NCBI RefSeq assembly: GCF_000720175.1
Contig: NZ_JOIX01000005.1
Span: 140,917-204,916 of the forward strand
Length of the DNA: 64,000 nt
Reading direction: 5' to 3'
Source: Streptomyces sp. NRRL S-337
Lineage (GTDB): Bacteria; Actinomycetota; Actinomycetes; Streptomycetales; Streptomycetaceae
Positions 7,748 through 17,166 of this stretch are shown one piece after another (the first letter of the stretch is position 1; every line of letters begins with the position of its first letter). A program made the position numbers and the translations under genes. A model generated the notes under the pieces. That model did not search any database and was not told the DNA's origin. It saw only the letters and a list, made by a program, of their open reading frames with translations.

Positions 7748-9436
7748 ATGCCGGGATCACGCCGTGCCCCGCCTCGTACGGGGGCAGATCGTGTGGGAGC
7801 CGGGGGAACGCGGCGTGCCCGCCGGTGTGCGGCCGCGGCCCGGCTGCCGGCCGTGGCGGCGGTGGTGGCGCTGCTCGGCGTGCCGGCCGGCGCCCTCGCC
7901 GCCCCGGCGGCCGCCGGTGAACCGTCCCCCGGCCCCGGGCCGGCGCGCTTCTACCAGCAGCGGCTCTCCTGGGAGCGGTGCGGACCGGATGTACAAAAGA
8001 GCGCCCGCAGCCAGGGCGACACCGCGCCGCCGGGCTTCTACGACCGGCTGGAATGCGCCCGGCTGACCGTACCGCGGGACTACGGCCACCCCGACCGGAC
8101 CGCGCTGCAGATCCAGCTGGTCCGGCTGCCGGCCACCGGGCCCGGCAAACGGATCGGCTCCCTCGTGCTCAACCCCGGCGGCCCGGGCGCTTCCGGCGTC
8201 GACTACCTGATCGGCAGCGGCAGCGCCTTCGCGCGCCCGAACCAGCGCTACGACCTCATCAGCTTCGATCCGCGTGGCACCGGGCGCACCGAACCCGTCT
8301 CCTGCGGCAGCCGGCTCGCCCCGCCGCCCGGCAACGCCGCCGACGACACCCTCGCGGCGAAGGAGAAGCGCATCAACGAGGCGTGCGGGCGGTACTCCGG
8401 CGGACTGCTTCCCTGGGTCGGCACCACGGACGTCGCCCGGGACATGGACGTGCTGCGCGCCGCGGTCCACGACGACAAGCTCAACTACCTGGGCTTCTCC
8501 TACGGCACCAAGCTCGGCGCGGTCTACGCCCATGAGTTCCCGGACAAGGTCGGCCGGATGGTGCTGGACGGCGTCGAGGACCCCACCAAGAACACCTGGC
8601 AGACCGCGCTCGCCCAGGCCCGGGGCTTCCAGCGGGCGCTGGACGACTTCACCGCCGACTGCGTCCGTGCCGCCGACTGCCCGCTCGGCACGGACGGCGG
8701 CCGGGCGCAGGACCAACTGCTCAGCTGGTACCGGCAGTTGAACGATACGCCGCTGACGGTGCAGGGGCGTACGGTGGACGAGACCACCTATGTCTACGCG
8801 CTGCGCGAGGCCCTCTACAGCCGGGGCGACTGGCCGGCCCTGCGGCAGGCCCTGGCGCAGCTGCGGCGCGGTGACGGCGCGGGCATCCTCCGGCTCAGCG
8901 ACAGCGGCGGCAGCCTGGCCCCCACGAACGGCAAGGCCCGCGGCGGCACGGCTGTCGCCGTACCGCCGCGGGCCGGAATCCCGCCGCGGCGGACCGGGCA
9001 GGACGACCAACTGCCGCCGCAGGACCAGCTGGCCCTGCGCGCGATCTCCTGCCGGGACACCTCGGAGCGCTACGGCGCCGCCGACTATCCCCGGGCGGAG
9101 CGCGAACTCACCCGGGCCTCACCGCTGTTCGGCCCGGACATCGCCCCGACCCTGCTGGACTGCTACGCCTGGCCGGTCGCGGGCGACGACTCCTCCCGCG
9201 ACGTCGCGGCGCCGGACGCGCCGCCGATGCTGCTCGTCGCCACCACCAACGATCCGGCGACCCCGTACCAGGGCGCCTTCAACATGGTCCGGGCGCTGGA
9301 CAACTCCAGTGTCGTGCTGACCTTCCGCGGGGAAGGACACGCCGCCTACACCACCGGCGACGCCTGTATCCAACGTCATGTCGACCGGTTCCTGATGGAC
9401 GGCGTGCTGCCCGGGCCGGGCACCAGCTGCGGCTGA
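7748..9436 (+). CDS. Secreted tripeptidyl aminopeptidase, alpha/beta hydrolase
   Basis: 562 residues. Arg-rich N-terminus and hydrophobic signal segment (~31-55) ending near ALAAPAAAG suggest export. The fold is the Streptomyces Tap/SlpD-type serine peptidase: oxyanion region LNPGGPGASG (141-150), nucleophile Ser251 in GFSYGTKLG, Asp in TNDPATP and His in GEGHAAY near the C-terminus, followed by the TAP-like C-terminal domain. It removes tripeptides from protein N-termini outside the cell. The ATG at 7748 lacks an SD but has a -10 element 6 nt upstream (leaderless). Confidence 0.85.
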   Translation: MPGSRRAPPRTGADRVGAGGTRRARRCAAAARLPAVAAVVALLGVPAGALAAPAAAGEPSPGPGPARFYQQRLSWERCGPDVQKSARSQGDTAPPGFYDRLECARLTVPRDYGHPDRTALQIQLVRLPATGPGKRIGSLVLNPGGPGASGVDYLIGSGSAFARPNQRYDLISFDPRGTGRTEPVSCGSRLAPPPGNAADDTLAAKEKRINEACGRYSGGLLPWVGTTDVARDMDVLRAAVHDDKLNYLGFSYGTKLGAVYAHEFPDKVGRMVLDGVEDPTKNTWQTALAQARGFQRALDDFTADCVRAADCPLGTDGGRAQDQLLSWYRQLNDTPLTVQGRTVDETTYVYALREALYSRGDWPALRQALAQLRRGDGAGILRLSDSGGSLAPTNGKARGGTAVAVPPRAGIPPRRTGQDDQLPPQDQLALRAISCRDTSERYGAADYPRAERELTRASPLFGPDIAPTLLDCYAWPVAGDDSSRDVAAPDAPPMLLVATTNDPATPYQGAFNMVRALDNSSVVLTFRGEGHAAYTTGDACIQRHVDRFLMDGVLPGPGTSCG

Positions 9437-9464
9437 GCGGCCCGGTGGCCGGCAGCCCGGTGGA

Positions 9465-9695
9465 CTACCCCCGGTAGTAACGGTTGTCCTCGACGTCGAC
9501 CACCGGAGCGCCGGGGGAGGGCGGCTGGGTGCGCCGCCGTTTGAGGATGCTCACGTACGTCGCGAGTCCGATGATGCCGACGATCATCATGATGATCCCG
9601 ACCAGGTCGAGATTGATCCCGGCCATGTGCCAGTCGGTCGCGAACGTGAGGATCGCCCCCACCGCCAGCAGACCGATGCACCCGCCGATACCCAT
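9465..9695 (-). CDS. DUF6458-like small membrane protein
   Basis: 76 residues, beginning MGIGGCIGLLAVGAILTFA and carrying two transmembrane helices (about 3-23 and 28-48), then a basic loop (KRRR) and a polar tail ending RYYRG. Matches the small actinobacterial DUF6458 type; function unknown. I chose the ATG at 9695 because GGAGG sits 8 nt before it; the in-frame ATG at 9710 overlaps that SD. Converges with the aminopeptidase gene. Confidence 0.7.
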   Translation of the reverse strand: MGIGGCIGLLAVGAILTFATDWHMAGINLDLVGIIMMIVGIIGLATYVSILKRRRTQPPSPGAPVVDVEDNRYYRG

Positions 9696-9839
9696 GGTGT
9701 ATGCCTCCATAACTGGTGTGACGGTCAGGTCTGTTGACAGTGCGGTTACCCCGCGGCGGGGGCCTTATGTCCGTGCGCGGCGGGCCGTCCGGCGCGGGGG
9801 GCGGGGGAGGGGTTCCGGAGCCGGGCCCGGGCGGGCGGC

Positions 9840-10820
9840 TCAGCCGGCGCGCCGGCCGCCGCGGCCCGCGGTCTTCTTCGCCGCGGCCGGTTTCTTCGCG
9901 GCGGTCTTCTTCGCGCCTGCCGTCTTCTCGGCGGCCTTCTTGGCGCCCGTCGTCCTGGTGGCCGTCTTCTTCTCCGCGGTCTTCCGCCCCGGGGCCTTCT
10001 TCCCGGTCGCGGCCGGGCCGGACTCCTCGTCCTCGCCGCGCGACCGCTTCGCCGCCCGGACGCTGTCCTGCAGCGCCGCCATCAGGTCCATCACCTGGCC
10101 GGCCGGGGGCTCCTCGCCGGTCTCGAACTCCGGCTCGCGGTCGGCCAGCTTCGCCGCCACCAGCTCTTCGAGCGCCTCGCGGTAGTGGTCGTGCACGTCC
10201 TCCTCGGACAGCCCGCCGAAGGAGTCCATCAGCGCCTCGGCGGCCGCCACCTCATTGGCGTGCACCGGCGCCTCGCGCTCGGGCAGCACCCCCTGCAACG
10301 GGCGGATCTGGTGCGGCCAGAGCAATTGCTGCATCACGAGGACCTCGCCCATCGGCCGGATCATCGCCAGCGTCTCCCGGCCGTGCAGGGCGATCTTCCC
10401 CAGGCCGACCCGCTGGTGCCGTTCCATCGCCTCGCGCAGCAGGACGTACGGTTTGGCCGCGGCCGGGCCGTCGATGCCCAGGTAGTAGCCCTTGCCCAGC
10501 TGCAGCGGGTCGATGTCACCGCCGGCGACGAAGGCGAGGATGGTCAGTGTCTTGGCCGTCGGCAGCGGGAGGGCCTCCAGGTCCTCGTCGCTGAGTGGGA
10601 CGACCGTGTCGCCGTCGCCGGGCCGGTAGCCGCGGCCGATCTCGTCGGGGGAGACCTCGGCGTCCTCCAGGGAGCACACCGGCTGGTTGCGCACCCGCCC
10701 GCCGTCCTTGGTGTGGATGCGGACGAAGCTGACCGACGCGGAGGTCTCCGTGGCGTTGTACGCGGCGACCGGGATCGTGACCAGGCCGAAGCTGATGGCG
10801 AACTTCGCCGTGGGACGCAT
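9840..10820 (-). CDS. ku: Ku protein, non-homologous end joining
   Basis: 326 residues from the chosen ATG. The Ku core begins AKFAISFGLVTIPVAAYNAT and continues through KTLTILAFVAGGDIDPLQLG to about residue 230. It forms the homodimeric ring that binds DNA ends and recruits LigD. The C-terminal ~80 residues are Lys/Ala-rich and histone-H1-like (KKTAAKKPAAAKKTAGRGG), as in other Streptomyces Ku proteins. Starts at 10835 and 10853 are possible; 10820 has GAAGG about 8 nt upstream and matches the usual family N-terminus. A LigD polymerase domain lies 1.1 kb away. Confidence 0.9.
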   Translation of the reverse strand: MRPTAKFAISFGLVTIPVAAYNATETSASVSFVRIHTKDGGRVRNQPVCSLEDAEVSPDEIGRGYRPGDGDTVVPLSDEDLEALPLPTAKTLTILAFVAGGDIDPLQLGKGYYLGIDGPAAAKPYVLLREAMERHQRVGLGKIALHGRETLAMIRPMGEVLVMQQLLWPHQIRPLQGVLPEREAPVHANEVAAAEALMDSFGGLSEEDVHDHYREALEELVAAKLADREPEFETGEEPPAGQVMDLMAALQDSVRAAKRSRGEDEESGPAATGKKAPGRKTAEKKTATRTTGAKKAAEKTAGAKKTAAKKPAAAKKTAGRGGRRAG

Positions 10821-10968
10821 GGGGGCCGCCTTCATCGGTGCGTTCGGCTCCATGCTAAGCGGGCCTGGCGAACCGTACATCCCGTGTCATCTCGGGCATG
10901 GACCGATCGGGTTCGGGCGGCGGCCGCCCGAGGTGCCCGCACCCCGGGCGGCCCCGTGGGCGGTCAGG

Positions 10969-11367
10969 TCACGCCACGGCGTGCCGGCGGTCTCCCGCGC
11001 AGAGCGCCCAGATGATGAAGATGTCGATGGCGACCAGCGTCAGGGCCCAGAACGGGTAGTACGGAATCCACAGGAAGTTCGCGAGCGCGCTGAGACCGAC
11101 GAGGACGACGCCGAGGATGCGCGCCCACATCGCTCCGCTGGCGATCAGGGCGACGCCCGCCGCCAGGATCACGATGCCCAGGATGAGGTGGATCCATCCC
11201 CAGCCCGCGAGGCTGAACGAGAACACGTAGTTCCGCGTCGTGAGAATGACGGTGTCCTTCGCGATGGCGGAGATGCCCTCCAGCAGGGTCATCGCCCCAC
11301 CGAAGATCATCAGGACGCCCGCGAAGGCCGTCCATCCCCCGACGATGGTGGGTTTCTGCGTGGCCAT
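10969..11367 (-). CDS. DUF7144-type four-helix membrane protein
   Basis: 132 residues with four predicted transmembrane helices (about 10-30, 50-72, 78-98 and 103-125). It starts MATQKPTIVGGWTAFAGVLM, the usual opening of this actinobacterial family of unknown function. GAGGAG lies 6 nt before the ATG. An 8-bp tandem repeat (GTTTCCAC twice) lies about 75 nt upstream. Same strand as ku, 148 nt from it. Confidence 0.72.
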   Translation of the reverse strand: MATQKPTIVGGWTAFAGVLMIFGGAMTLLEGISAIAKDTVILTTRNYVFSFSLAGWGWIHLILGIVILAAGVALIASGAMWARILGVVLVGLSALANFLWIPYYPFWALTLVAIDIFIIWALCAGDRRHAVA

Positions 11368-11439
11368 GGCTCACTCCTCACCTGGGAAACCCGGCCGGCC
11401 GCCGGCGCGATCCCGGCGGTGGTCATGTGGTCAAGCACT

Positions 11440-11455
11440 GTTTCCACGTTTCCAC
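11440..11455. repeat. Tandem GTTTCCAC octamer
   Basis: Two abutting GTTTCCAC copies (11440-11447, 11448-11455); on the minus strand GTGGAAAC twice, about 75 nt upstream of the DUF7144 gene. It could be a promoter or activator element; no test possible here. Confidence 0.4.
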
Positions 11456-11506
11456 AGGGACCGGCCGGCCGCATGTCAGGGGTGAGGGGCCCGCATTGAG
11501 GGGGGA

Positions 11507-11815
11507 TCAGCGCCGGCCGGCCCCGGGGCGCGGCGCCGCGGCCGCCTCCGAGGTGCCCGGTGCGGGCAGCGGATCGGGCGCTGGGCCCGGCTCGGGCCCC
11601 GGCGTGGGCGGCGCCGGGTGCGGCGGAATCGGATCCGGCTCGGGGGCCGGTACCGGCGGCGGCACCGGATCCGGTCCGGGGGCGGGTACCGGGCCGGGGC
11701 GCGGGCCCGGCGTGGGTCCGGGCGGCCCGGGCCCCGGGCCCGGCGTGGGGGGTACGGGGTCGCGGGCTCCGCGCCCCCACTGACGGCACGTCGCGTCCGG
11801 TACGAGATCCGGCAC
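11507..11815 (-). CDS. Small proline/glycine-rich protein
   Basis: 102 residues from GTG, with AAGGAGG 5 nt upstream, which decides the start. After an N-terminal ~17 residues (one Cys) nearly the whole chain is Pro-x repeats with Gly, Ala, Asp, Glu and Val, giving a polyproline-type extended chain. No signal peptide or membrane segment is visible. Unrecognised family; because such composition can arise by chance in GC-rich DNA, the good SD is the main support. Confidence 0.5.
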   Translation of the reverse strand: MPDLVPDATCRQWGRGARDPVPPTPGPGPGPPGPTPGPRPGPVPAPGPDPVPPPVPAPEPDPIPPHPAPPTPGPEPGPAPDPLPAPGTSEAAAAPRPGAGRR

Positions 11816-11976
11816 AAGACCCTCCTTCGCTACGGCCTCACGGGCGGTACGCACCCGTGAGGCCCCTTCGGGACACCACCCTTGTTGCCGTTTTCGGGCC
11901 CGGCATGCGGCGTGGCGGGCGGCCGCCACCCGGACGCCGGAGCGTACGGCGGCCCGCAGCGGGTACCCCCGCCCGC

Positions 11977-12975
11977 ATGGAGGACACGGACAGAGGCACG
12001 GAAACCGGCCGGAAGAAGACCGGCAAGGGCGGCACCACCGGCACGTCCCGCAAGGCCGGCAGGGGCGGTACGAAGACCGTGCGGGCGGGCGACCGGACGG
12101 TGGAGGTGCACCGCCCGGACAAGGTGCTGTTCCCGGACGACGGCCTGACCAAGGCCGATGTCGTCGACTACTACCGCCAGGTGGCCGCGGTCGCGGTCCC
12201 GCACCTGCGGGACCGCCCGCTGATGCTGGAACGGCTCCCGGAAGGGCTGGACGGGCCGCACTTCATGCAGAAGGAGACCCCGGACCACTACCCCGACTGG
12301 ATCCGCCGCGAAGAGGTCGCCAAGGAGGGCGGCACCGTCACCCATCCCGTCTGCGACGACAAGGCCACCCTGCTCTACCTCGCCGACCAGGCCTGTCTCA
12401 CGCTGCACCGCTGGCTGTCCCGGGCCGGCCGGCCCGACCACCCGGACCGGCTGGTGTTCGACCTCGACCCGCCCGGCTCCGGCTTCGAGCCGGTACGACA
12501 GGCCGCGCGGCAACTCGTCGGGCTGCTGGACGAACTCGGGCTGCCGACGATGCTGATGACCACCGGCTCGCGCGGGCTGCACGTCATCGTCCCGCTGGAC
12601 GGCCGCGGCGACTTCGACACCGTGCGCGGCTTCGCCCAGGACGTGGCGGAGGTGCTGGCCGGGCGCCACCCGGACCGGCTCACCACGGCCGTGCGCAAGA
12701 AGGCCCGCGGCGACCGGCTCTACCTGGACGTCCAGCGCAACGCCTACGCACAGACGGCCGTCGCCCCCTGGTCGCTACGGGCCAAACCGGGCGCACCGGT
12801 CGCCGCGCCGATCCGCCATGAGCAGCTCGACGACCCCGAACTGACCGCGCGGAGCTGGTCGTTGACGGATCTGGCGGGAGTCCTGGAGCAGGTGCGGACC
12901 CGGCCGTGGTCGGCGGTGCCGGCCCGCGGGCGGTCCCTGCGCACGGCCCGCAAGCGGCTCGACGCACTGCGCTGA
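11977..12975 (+). CDS. LigD polymerase/primase-like domain protein
   Basis: 332 residues. After a basic ~35-residue leader comes a LigD_Pol (archaeo-eukaryotic primase-type) domain: RPDKVLFPDDGLTKADVVDY, the catalytic FDLDPPG (Asp162, Asp164), TGSRGLHVIVPLDGR and VRKKARGDRLYLDVQRNAYAQ (in part). It adds nucleotides during end joining with Ku. No ligase or phosphoesterase domain is attached, so this is the stand-alone form found in Streptomyces. The ATG at 11977 has only a weak SD. Confidence 0.87.
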   Translation: MEDTDRGTETGRKKTGKGGTTGTSRKAGRGGTKTVRAGDRTVEVHRPDKVLFPDDGLTKADVVDYYRQVAAVAVPHLRDRPLMLERLPEGLDGPHFMQKETPDHYPDWIRREEVAKEGGTVTHPVCDDKATLLYLADQACLTLHRWLSRAGRPDHPDRLVFDLDPPGSGFEPVRQAARQLVGLLDELGLPTMLMTTGSRGLHVIVPLDGRGDFDTVRGFAQDVAEVLAGRHPDRLTTAVRKKARGDRLYLDVQRNAYAQTAVAPWSLRAKPGAPVAAPIRHEQLDDPELTARSWSLTDLAGVLEQVRTRPWSAVPARGRSLRTARKRLDALR

Positions 12976-12991
12976 GGGGCCGTCGGCCCGG

Positions 12992-14152
12992 TCAGTCCGC
13001 CGACGGCCCGGTGTCCGGCGCGTGCGGCCCGGCGGGCCGTCGTCCGGCGTGCGGTGCCGGTGCGTGCCGTTCGCGGTCGGCGAGCACCGCCTCGTCGAGC
13101 AGGGCGCGCTCCCGGCGGGCCCGTTCCCGGTCCTCGGCCGAGGCGTCCGTGACGTCCAGGAAGATCTGGTCGGCGACCGGCCAGTGGCGCCGGAGCTCCG
13201 TCTTCACCCGGACCAGCACCTCCTCGACCTCCTCGCTGTCCAGCCCGGCGACGAGGTCGATCCGGGCCGCGACCAGCGTCGACCGGGTGCCCAGCCGCAT
13301 GGTCAGCAGCGTCGTCACCGCGTCGATCTCCGGCTGCCGGTCCAGGAAGCGCGCGAGCGCCTGGCGCAGCGCCGGGTCGGCGGCCTCACCGATGATCCGG
13401 CCGCGGGACTCCTTGGCGAGCTGGTAGGCGACGTACATCAGCAGCGCCCCGATGACCACCGACGCCCAGCCCTCCCACGCCACCTCGCCGGTCAGCAGGT
13501 GCAGCCCCACCCCGGCCATCGCGACCACCACGCCGAAGCAGGCGGTGGCGTCCTCGGCCAGCACCGTCCGCAACGCCGGATCGTCGCCCGCGCGGATCGC
13601 GGCCGGGATGCTCCGGCCGGTCGCCCGCGCCTGACCGCGGACCTGCGCCAGCGCGCGCAGCAGCGACGAGCCCTCGGCGAGCAGCGCGACCCCCAGGACG
13701 ACCAGCCCGACCGTGTAGCCCGTGCGGCTCTCCGAACCGCCCGAGCGCAGCGCCTCGACGCCCTGGAAGAACGAGAAGCAGCCGCCCATCACGAAGATCC
13801 CGACGGCGGCGAGCAGGGACCAGAAGTACCGCTCCTTGCCGTAGCCGAACGGGTGCCGGGAGTCCGGTGCGCGGGCGCTGCGCTTGACGGAGGCGAGCAG
13901 GAAGAGCTCGTTGAGGCTGTCGGCGACCGAGTGCGCGGCCTCGGAGAGCAGCGCGGGCGAGCCGGCGATCAGCCCGCCGGCCACCTTGGCCAGGGCGATC
14001 ACCAGATTGGCGCCGAGCGCCACGAACACGGTGACCGCGGTCCTGGCGTCCGCCCCGTCCTGCGACGGCCCGTCGTGCGTCGCGTCCCGCGCCCCGGGCT
14101 GCGACTCGTGCTGTCTGTCGTCCTGCGTCTCGTCCTGAGTCCCGTTCGACAC
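12992..14152 (-). CDS. Cation diffusion facilitator (CDF) exporter
   Basis: 386 residues. A polar N-terminus (~40) is followed by about six transmembrane helices, with metal-site patterns SEAAHSVADSLNELF (H-x3-D) in helix 2 and EDATACFGVVVA in helix 5, and the conserved HPFGYGKERYFWSLLAAVGIF loop/helix 3. The C-terminal cytoplasmic domain is followed by a His/Pro-rich tail. It exports divalent cations (Zn, Fe or Mn; not resolvable). The GTG at 14152 has GGAGG 6 nt upstream. Confidence 0.85.
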   Translation of the reverse strand: MSNGTQDETQDDRQHESQPGARDATHDGPSQDGADARTAVTVFVALGANLVIALAKVAGGLIAGSPALLSEAAHSVADSLNELFLLASVKRSARAPDSRHPFGYGKERYFWSLLAAVGIFVMGGCFSFFQGVEALRSGGSESRTGYTVGLVVLGVALLAEGSSLLRALAQVRGQARATGRSIPAAIRAGDDPALRTVLAEDATACFGVVVAMAGVGLHLLTGEVAWEGWASVVIGALLMYVAYQLAKESRGRIIGEAADPALRQALARFLDRQPEIDAVTTLLTMRLGTRSTLVAARIDLVAGLDSEEVEEVLVRVKTELRRHWPVADQIFLDVTDASAEDRERARRERALLDEAVLADRERHAPAPHAGRRPAGPHAPDTGPSAD

Positions 14153-14305
14153 CACGTGCCTCCGGTGGTCGGTCGGCCGGCCGACGCGAAGCGTAGCGGC
14201 CCGCGGCCCGGTGCGCACCCGGGCCGACCGGTTGGTTCCGGCCCGGCGAAGGGGGCAGCCTGGAAGCGGAGGAGACCCGCAGCCCGACGACGTCAGGAGC
14301 CGGCC

Positions 14306-14962
14306 ATGGGCGGTACATCCGACCGGGCCCTTGCCCGTACGCTGCTGGAACGGCACGGCACGACCTACGCCCAGGAGAGCGGCATCCGGCTGCGCAACAC
14401 CCCGCAGCCGCTCTACCAGGTGCTGGTGCTGGCCCATCTGCTCAGCGCCCGGATCCGGGCCTCCGTGGCGGTGGCGTCGGCGCGTGCGCTGTTCGAGGCC
14501 GGTCTGCGCACACCGCGGCGGATGGCCGACGCGACCTGGCAGCAGCGGGTCGACGCGCTGGGGGAGGGCGGCTACCGGCGCTACGACGAGCGGACCGCCA
14601 CCCAGCTCGGGGACGCGGCGGAGCTGCTGCTGGACGAGTACGGCGGGGATCTGCGGCGGATGCGGGACGCGGCGGGCGGCGACGTCACCGAGTTGCGCGG
14701 CGCGCTGCGCAAGGTGCCCGGCCTCGGGCCCGCGGGCTGCGACATCTTCCTGCGCGAGGTGCAGGGCGTCTGGCCCGAACTCGCCCCCTGCCTGGATGGC
14801 AAGGCCGTCCAGGGCGCCGGGCGGCTGGGCCTGCCGGAGGACGGCCGCAGGCTGGCCCGGCTGGTGGGCGAGGACGAGTTGCCGGCGTTCGCCTCGGCGC
14901 TGGTGCGGGCCGCGCTGGACAGGTCCGTGGTGGACGATGTGCGCGAGGCGGCGGACGGCTGA
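14306..14962 (+). CDS. HhH-GPD endonuclease III-like protein
   Basis: 218 residues. It contains an endonuclease-III-type helix-hairpin-helix (LRKVPGLGPAGCDIFLREVQG) followed by a LDGKAV stretch where the catalytic Asp of the family sits. The four C-terminal cysteines of an iron-sulfur loop are absent. Probably a base-excision-type DNA glycosylase relative of unknown specificity; the Lys used by bifunctional enzymes in the hairpin is not evident. CAGGAG lies 6 nt before the ATG. Confidence 0.68.
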   Translation: MGGTSDRALARTLLERHGTTYAQESGIRLRNTPQPLYQVLVLAHLLSARIRASVAVASARALFEAGLRTPRRMADATWQQRVDALGEGGYRRYDERTATQLGDAAELLLDEYGGDLRRMRDAAGGDVTELRGALRKVPGLGPAGCDIFLREVQGVWPELAPCLDGKAVQGAGRLGLPEDGRRLARLVGEDELPAFASALVRAALDRSVVDDVREAADG

Positions 14963-14973
14963 GGCGGCGGGGA

Positions 14974-15002
14974 GCCTCCGGCGACCGGTGACCGCCGGCG
15001 GC
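14974..15002. terminator. Imperfect hairpin between convergent genes
   Basis: GCC-T-CCGGCG pairs with CGCCGG-C-GGC around a 9-nt loop between the endonuclease-like gene (ends 14962) and the antiporter cluster (ends 15005). No U-tract. Possible bidirectional terminator. Confidence 0.4.
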
Positions 15003-15004
15003 CG

Positions 15005-16822
15005 TCAGGCGATCAGGGCTCCCAGCAGGGTGACGCCCGCGAGGAACCAGGCGATGTAGTCGCCGACATGACCGGAGTGCACCCGGCGCAACGGAACGGT
15101 CCAGCGGGCCGGTTCGTCGCCCACCGGCCGCCGTACGGTCGCCAGCGCGAGACCCGCGGCCAGTGCGGTGGCCACCAGACCCCACAGCACCCCGGAGGCG
15201 GTCCAGTGCGGCGGGGGAGTGGGCACCGGCTCCGCCGCCCGGCCGTGCAGCACCGCCGCGAGGTAGCCGGTGTGGTCGGTGAAGGCGTCCGCGGCCTGCC
15301 CGATGCCGGTCCGCAGACCGGGGATCAGCCCCACCGCCAGGGCCGCGGCGAGCAGCACCGCCGGCACGGTGAGCATGGTGTCCGGGATCCGGGAGAGCGG
15401 ACCGCCCCGGGTCTCCGGCTCCTCCTCGCCGGTCGTCTCGTCGGCCGGGTGCTCACCGGCGTCGGCCGGCCGGGCGCCCAGACCGAGGAACACCCGGGCC
15501 CCGGCCCGCAGCACCGCGCCCCCGGTGACCGCCGACACCAGGACGAACAGCGCGGTCGCCCAGCCGCCCACGGCCTCCTCGGTGGCCGCCTTGCCCAGCG
15601 CGGTGCCGAACGGCGGCAGCCCGGCCAGCGCCAGCCCGCCGGCCCCGAACAGCGCGCCCACCCACGGCAGTTCGCGCCCCCGGCCGTGCAGCTGGTGCTC
15701 GTCGACGCTGGCGAACCGGTCCAGCAGGATGCCCACGCACGCGAACAGCGCCGCCTTCACCCCGGCGTGCGCCAGGACGTACACGGCGACGCCGCCGACC
15801 CCTTCCGGGCTGAGTACCGCGATACCCACCAGGAACAGTCCGGCGTGCGCCACCGTGGAGTAGGCGAGCAGCCGCTTGAGGTGGCGCTGCTGCCAGCACA
15901 TCAGCGCGCCCAGGACGGCGGTCAGCACGCCCAGGGCCAGCAGCGCCCGGTGGGCGTCCGGCGCCGGCAGCCCGCCCGGGCCGGCGAACACCGTCCAGTA
16001 GACCCGGGCCGTGCCGTACAGTCCCAGCTCGACCATCACCCCCGACATCAGCATGCACACCGGTGTCGGGGCCACCGCATGGGCGTCGGCCAGCCAGAAG
16101 TGGAACGGCACCGCCGCCGCCTTGACCAGCAGTCCGGTCACGACCAGGGTGAAGGCGGCGATCAGCAGTGCGTCCGGCGTGCCGCCGGGCGCACCGGCCA
16201 GGGCGTCGCCGATCTGCGCGAAGCCCAGCTCGCCCGTGTGCGCGTAGAGCAGGCCGATGCCCAGCAACGTGGCGTATCCGCCGAGGGAGTTGACCACGCC
16301 GAAGACCAGGGCGCCCTGCACGGCCCGGGCCTCCTCCACCCGGTAGCCGGTCAGCGCGTACGCGACCACGCCCATCAGCTCGAAGAACACGAAGGCGTTG
16401 AAGAGGTCGCCGGTGAGCGTGAATCCGCACATGCCGGCCTGGAAGAGCAGCACCAGCGCCGGGAACGAACCGGCGTGCCGGCGCGGCGGCTCGTCGAAGT
16501 ACCGCCAGGCGTACGCGAGCGCCGCCAGCACCAGCAGGGAGACCAGGGTGGCCAGCCCGAGGCCGGTCCGGTCGCCGACCAGCACGATGCCCACGCTCAC
16601 CCCGCCGTGCGGCCGCCAGCCGCCCACCCACTCGGCGGGCCGCCCGGCCGACGACCCGGTGGCCGCCAGCGCGAGCAGGGCGAGCACCGCGGCACCGGCC
16701 GCGAACAGGCAGCCCAGCGTCTCGGCGGCGTACCGGGGCAGCCGCCGGCCCGCCCCCACCAGCAGCGCCGCACCGAACATCGGGGTGACCACGATCAGCG
16801 GCAGGGTCTGTGCGACGCTCAC
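15005..16822 (-). CDS. MrpD/MbhH-like proton/cation antiporter subunit
   Basis: 605 residues, about 14-16 transmembrane helices, of the complex I ND2/ND4/ND5 antiporter family. Diagnostic stretches: [20 protein letters not shown] (conserved Glu), [21 protein letters not shown] (conserved Lys), and [19 protein letters not shown]. The GTG start overlaps the upstream NuoK-like gene's stop (GTGA). It is the only large antiporter subunit in the cluster; a full MrpA is missing. It forms the ion-translocating part of an Mrp/Mbh-type membrane module. Confidence 0.82.
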   Translation of the reverse strand: MSVAQTLPLIVVTPMFGAALLVGAGRRLPRYAAETLGCLFAAGAAVLALLALAATGSSAGRPAEWVGGWRPHGGVSVGIVLVGDRTGLGLATLVSLLVLAALAYAWRYFDEPPRRHAGSFPALVLLFQAGMCGFTLTGDLFNAFVFFELMGVVAYALTGYRVEEARAVQGALVFGVVNSLGGYATLLGIGLLYAHTGELGFAQIGDALAGAPGGTPDALLIAAFTLVVTGLLVKAAAVPFHFWLADAHAVAPTPVCMLMSGVMVELGLYGTARVYWTVFAGPGGLPAPDAHRALLALGVLTAVLGALMCWQQRHLKRLLAYSTVAHAGLFLVGIAVLSPEGVGGVAVYVLAHAGVKAALFACVGILLDRFASVDEHQLHGRGRELPWVGALFGAGGLALAGLPPFGTALGKAATEEAVGGWATALFVLVSAVTGGAVLRAGARVFLGLGARPADAGEHPADETTGEEEPETRGGPLSRIPDTMLTVPAVLLAAALAVGLIPGLRTGIGQAADAFTDHTGYLAAVLHGRAAEPVPTPPPHWTASGVLWGLVATALAAGLALATVRRPVGDEPARWTVPLRRVHSGHVGDYIAWFLAGVTLLGALIA

Positions 16823-17166
16823 CCCCGCAGCTCCGACAGCTCGTCCGGGTCCACCGTGCGGTGGCGCTTGGCGACCTGGACGACCAGGGAGAGCAGCAGC
16901 GCGGTCACGGTCGCGCCGATGACGATGTCGGTCAGCGTGAGCGCCTGGACGACCGGATCGACGACCGGACGCGAGCCCGGGGCGATGTCGGAGAACACCG
17001 GCGCGGTGGCGCCGGAGCGGTAGCCGACGGCCAGCAGCAGGACGTAGGTCGACGACTGGCAGACCGCCAGACAGCCCACGGCGTGGATGAGGTTGCGGCT
17101 GGTCGCGAGCCCGTGACACCCCATCAGGAACAGCCAGCCCGCGACCACGTACGGCGCTGCGCTCAT
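16819..17166 (-). CDS. MrpC/NuoK-like subunit
   Basis: 115 residues with three transmembrane helices and the NuoK/MnhC pattern ([21 protein letters not shown] and [20 protein letters not shown]). Coupled by 4-nt overlaps to both neighbours. Small membrane subunit of the antiporter module at 15005-18838. Confidence 0.8.
   Translation of the reverse strand: MSAAPYVVAGWLFLMGCHGLATSRNLIHAVGCLAVCQSSTYVLLLAVGYRSGATAPVFSDIAPGSRPVVDPVVQALTLTDIVIGATVTALLLSLVVQVAKRHRTVDPDELSELRG

Noticed and set aside
11560..11976. N-terminal extension of the LigD polymerase protein
   Set aside because: The extra residues are Gly/Pro/Arg low-complexity antisense to the Pro-rich ORF; LigD_Pol homology begins after the ATG at 11977.
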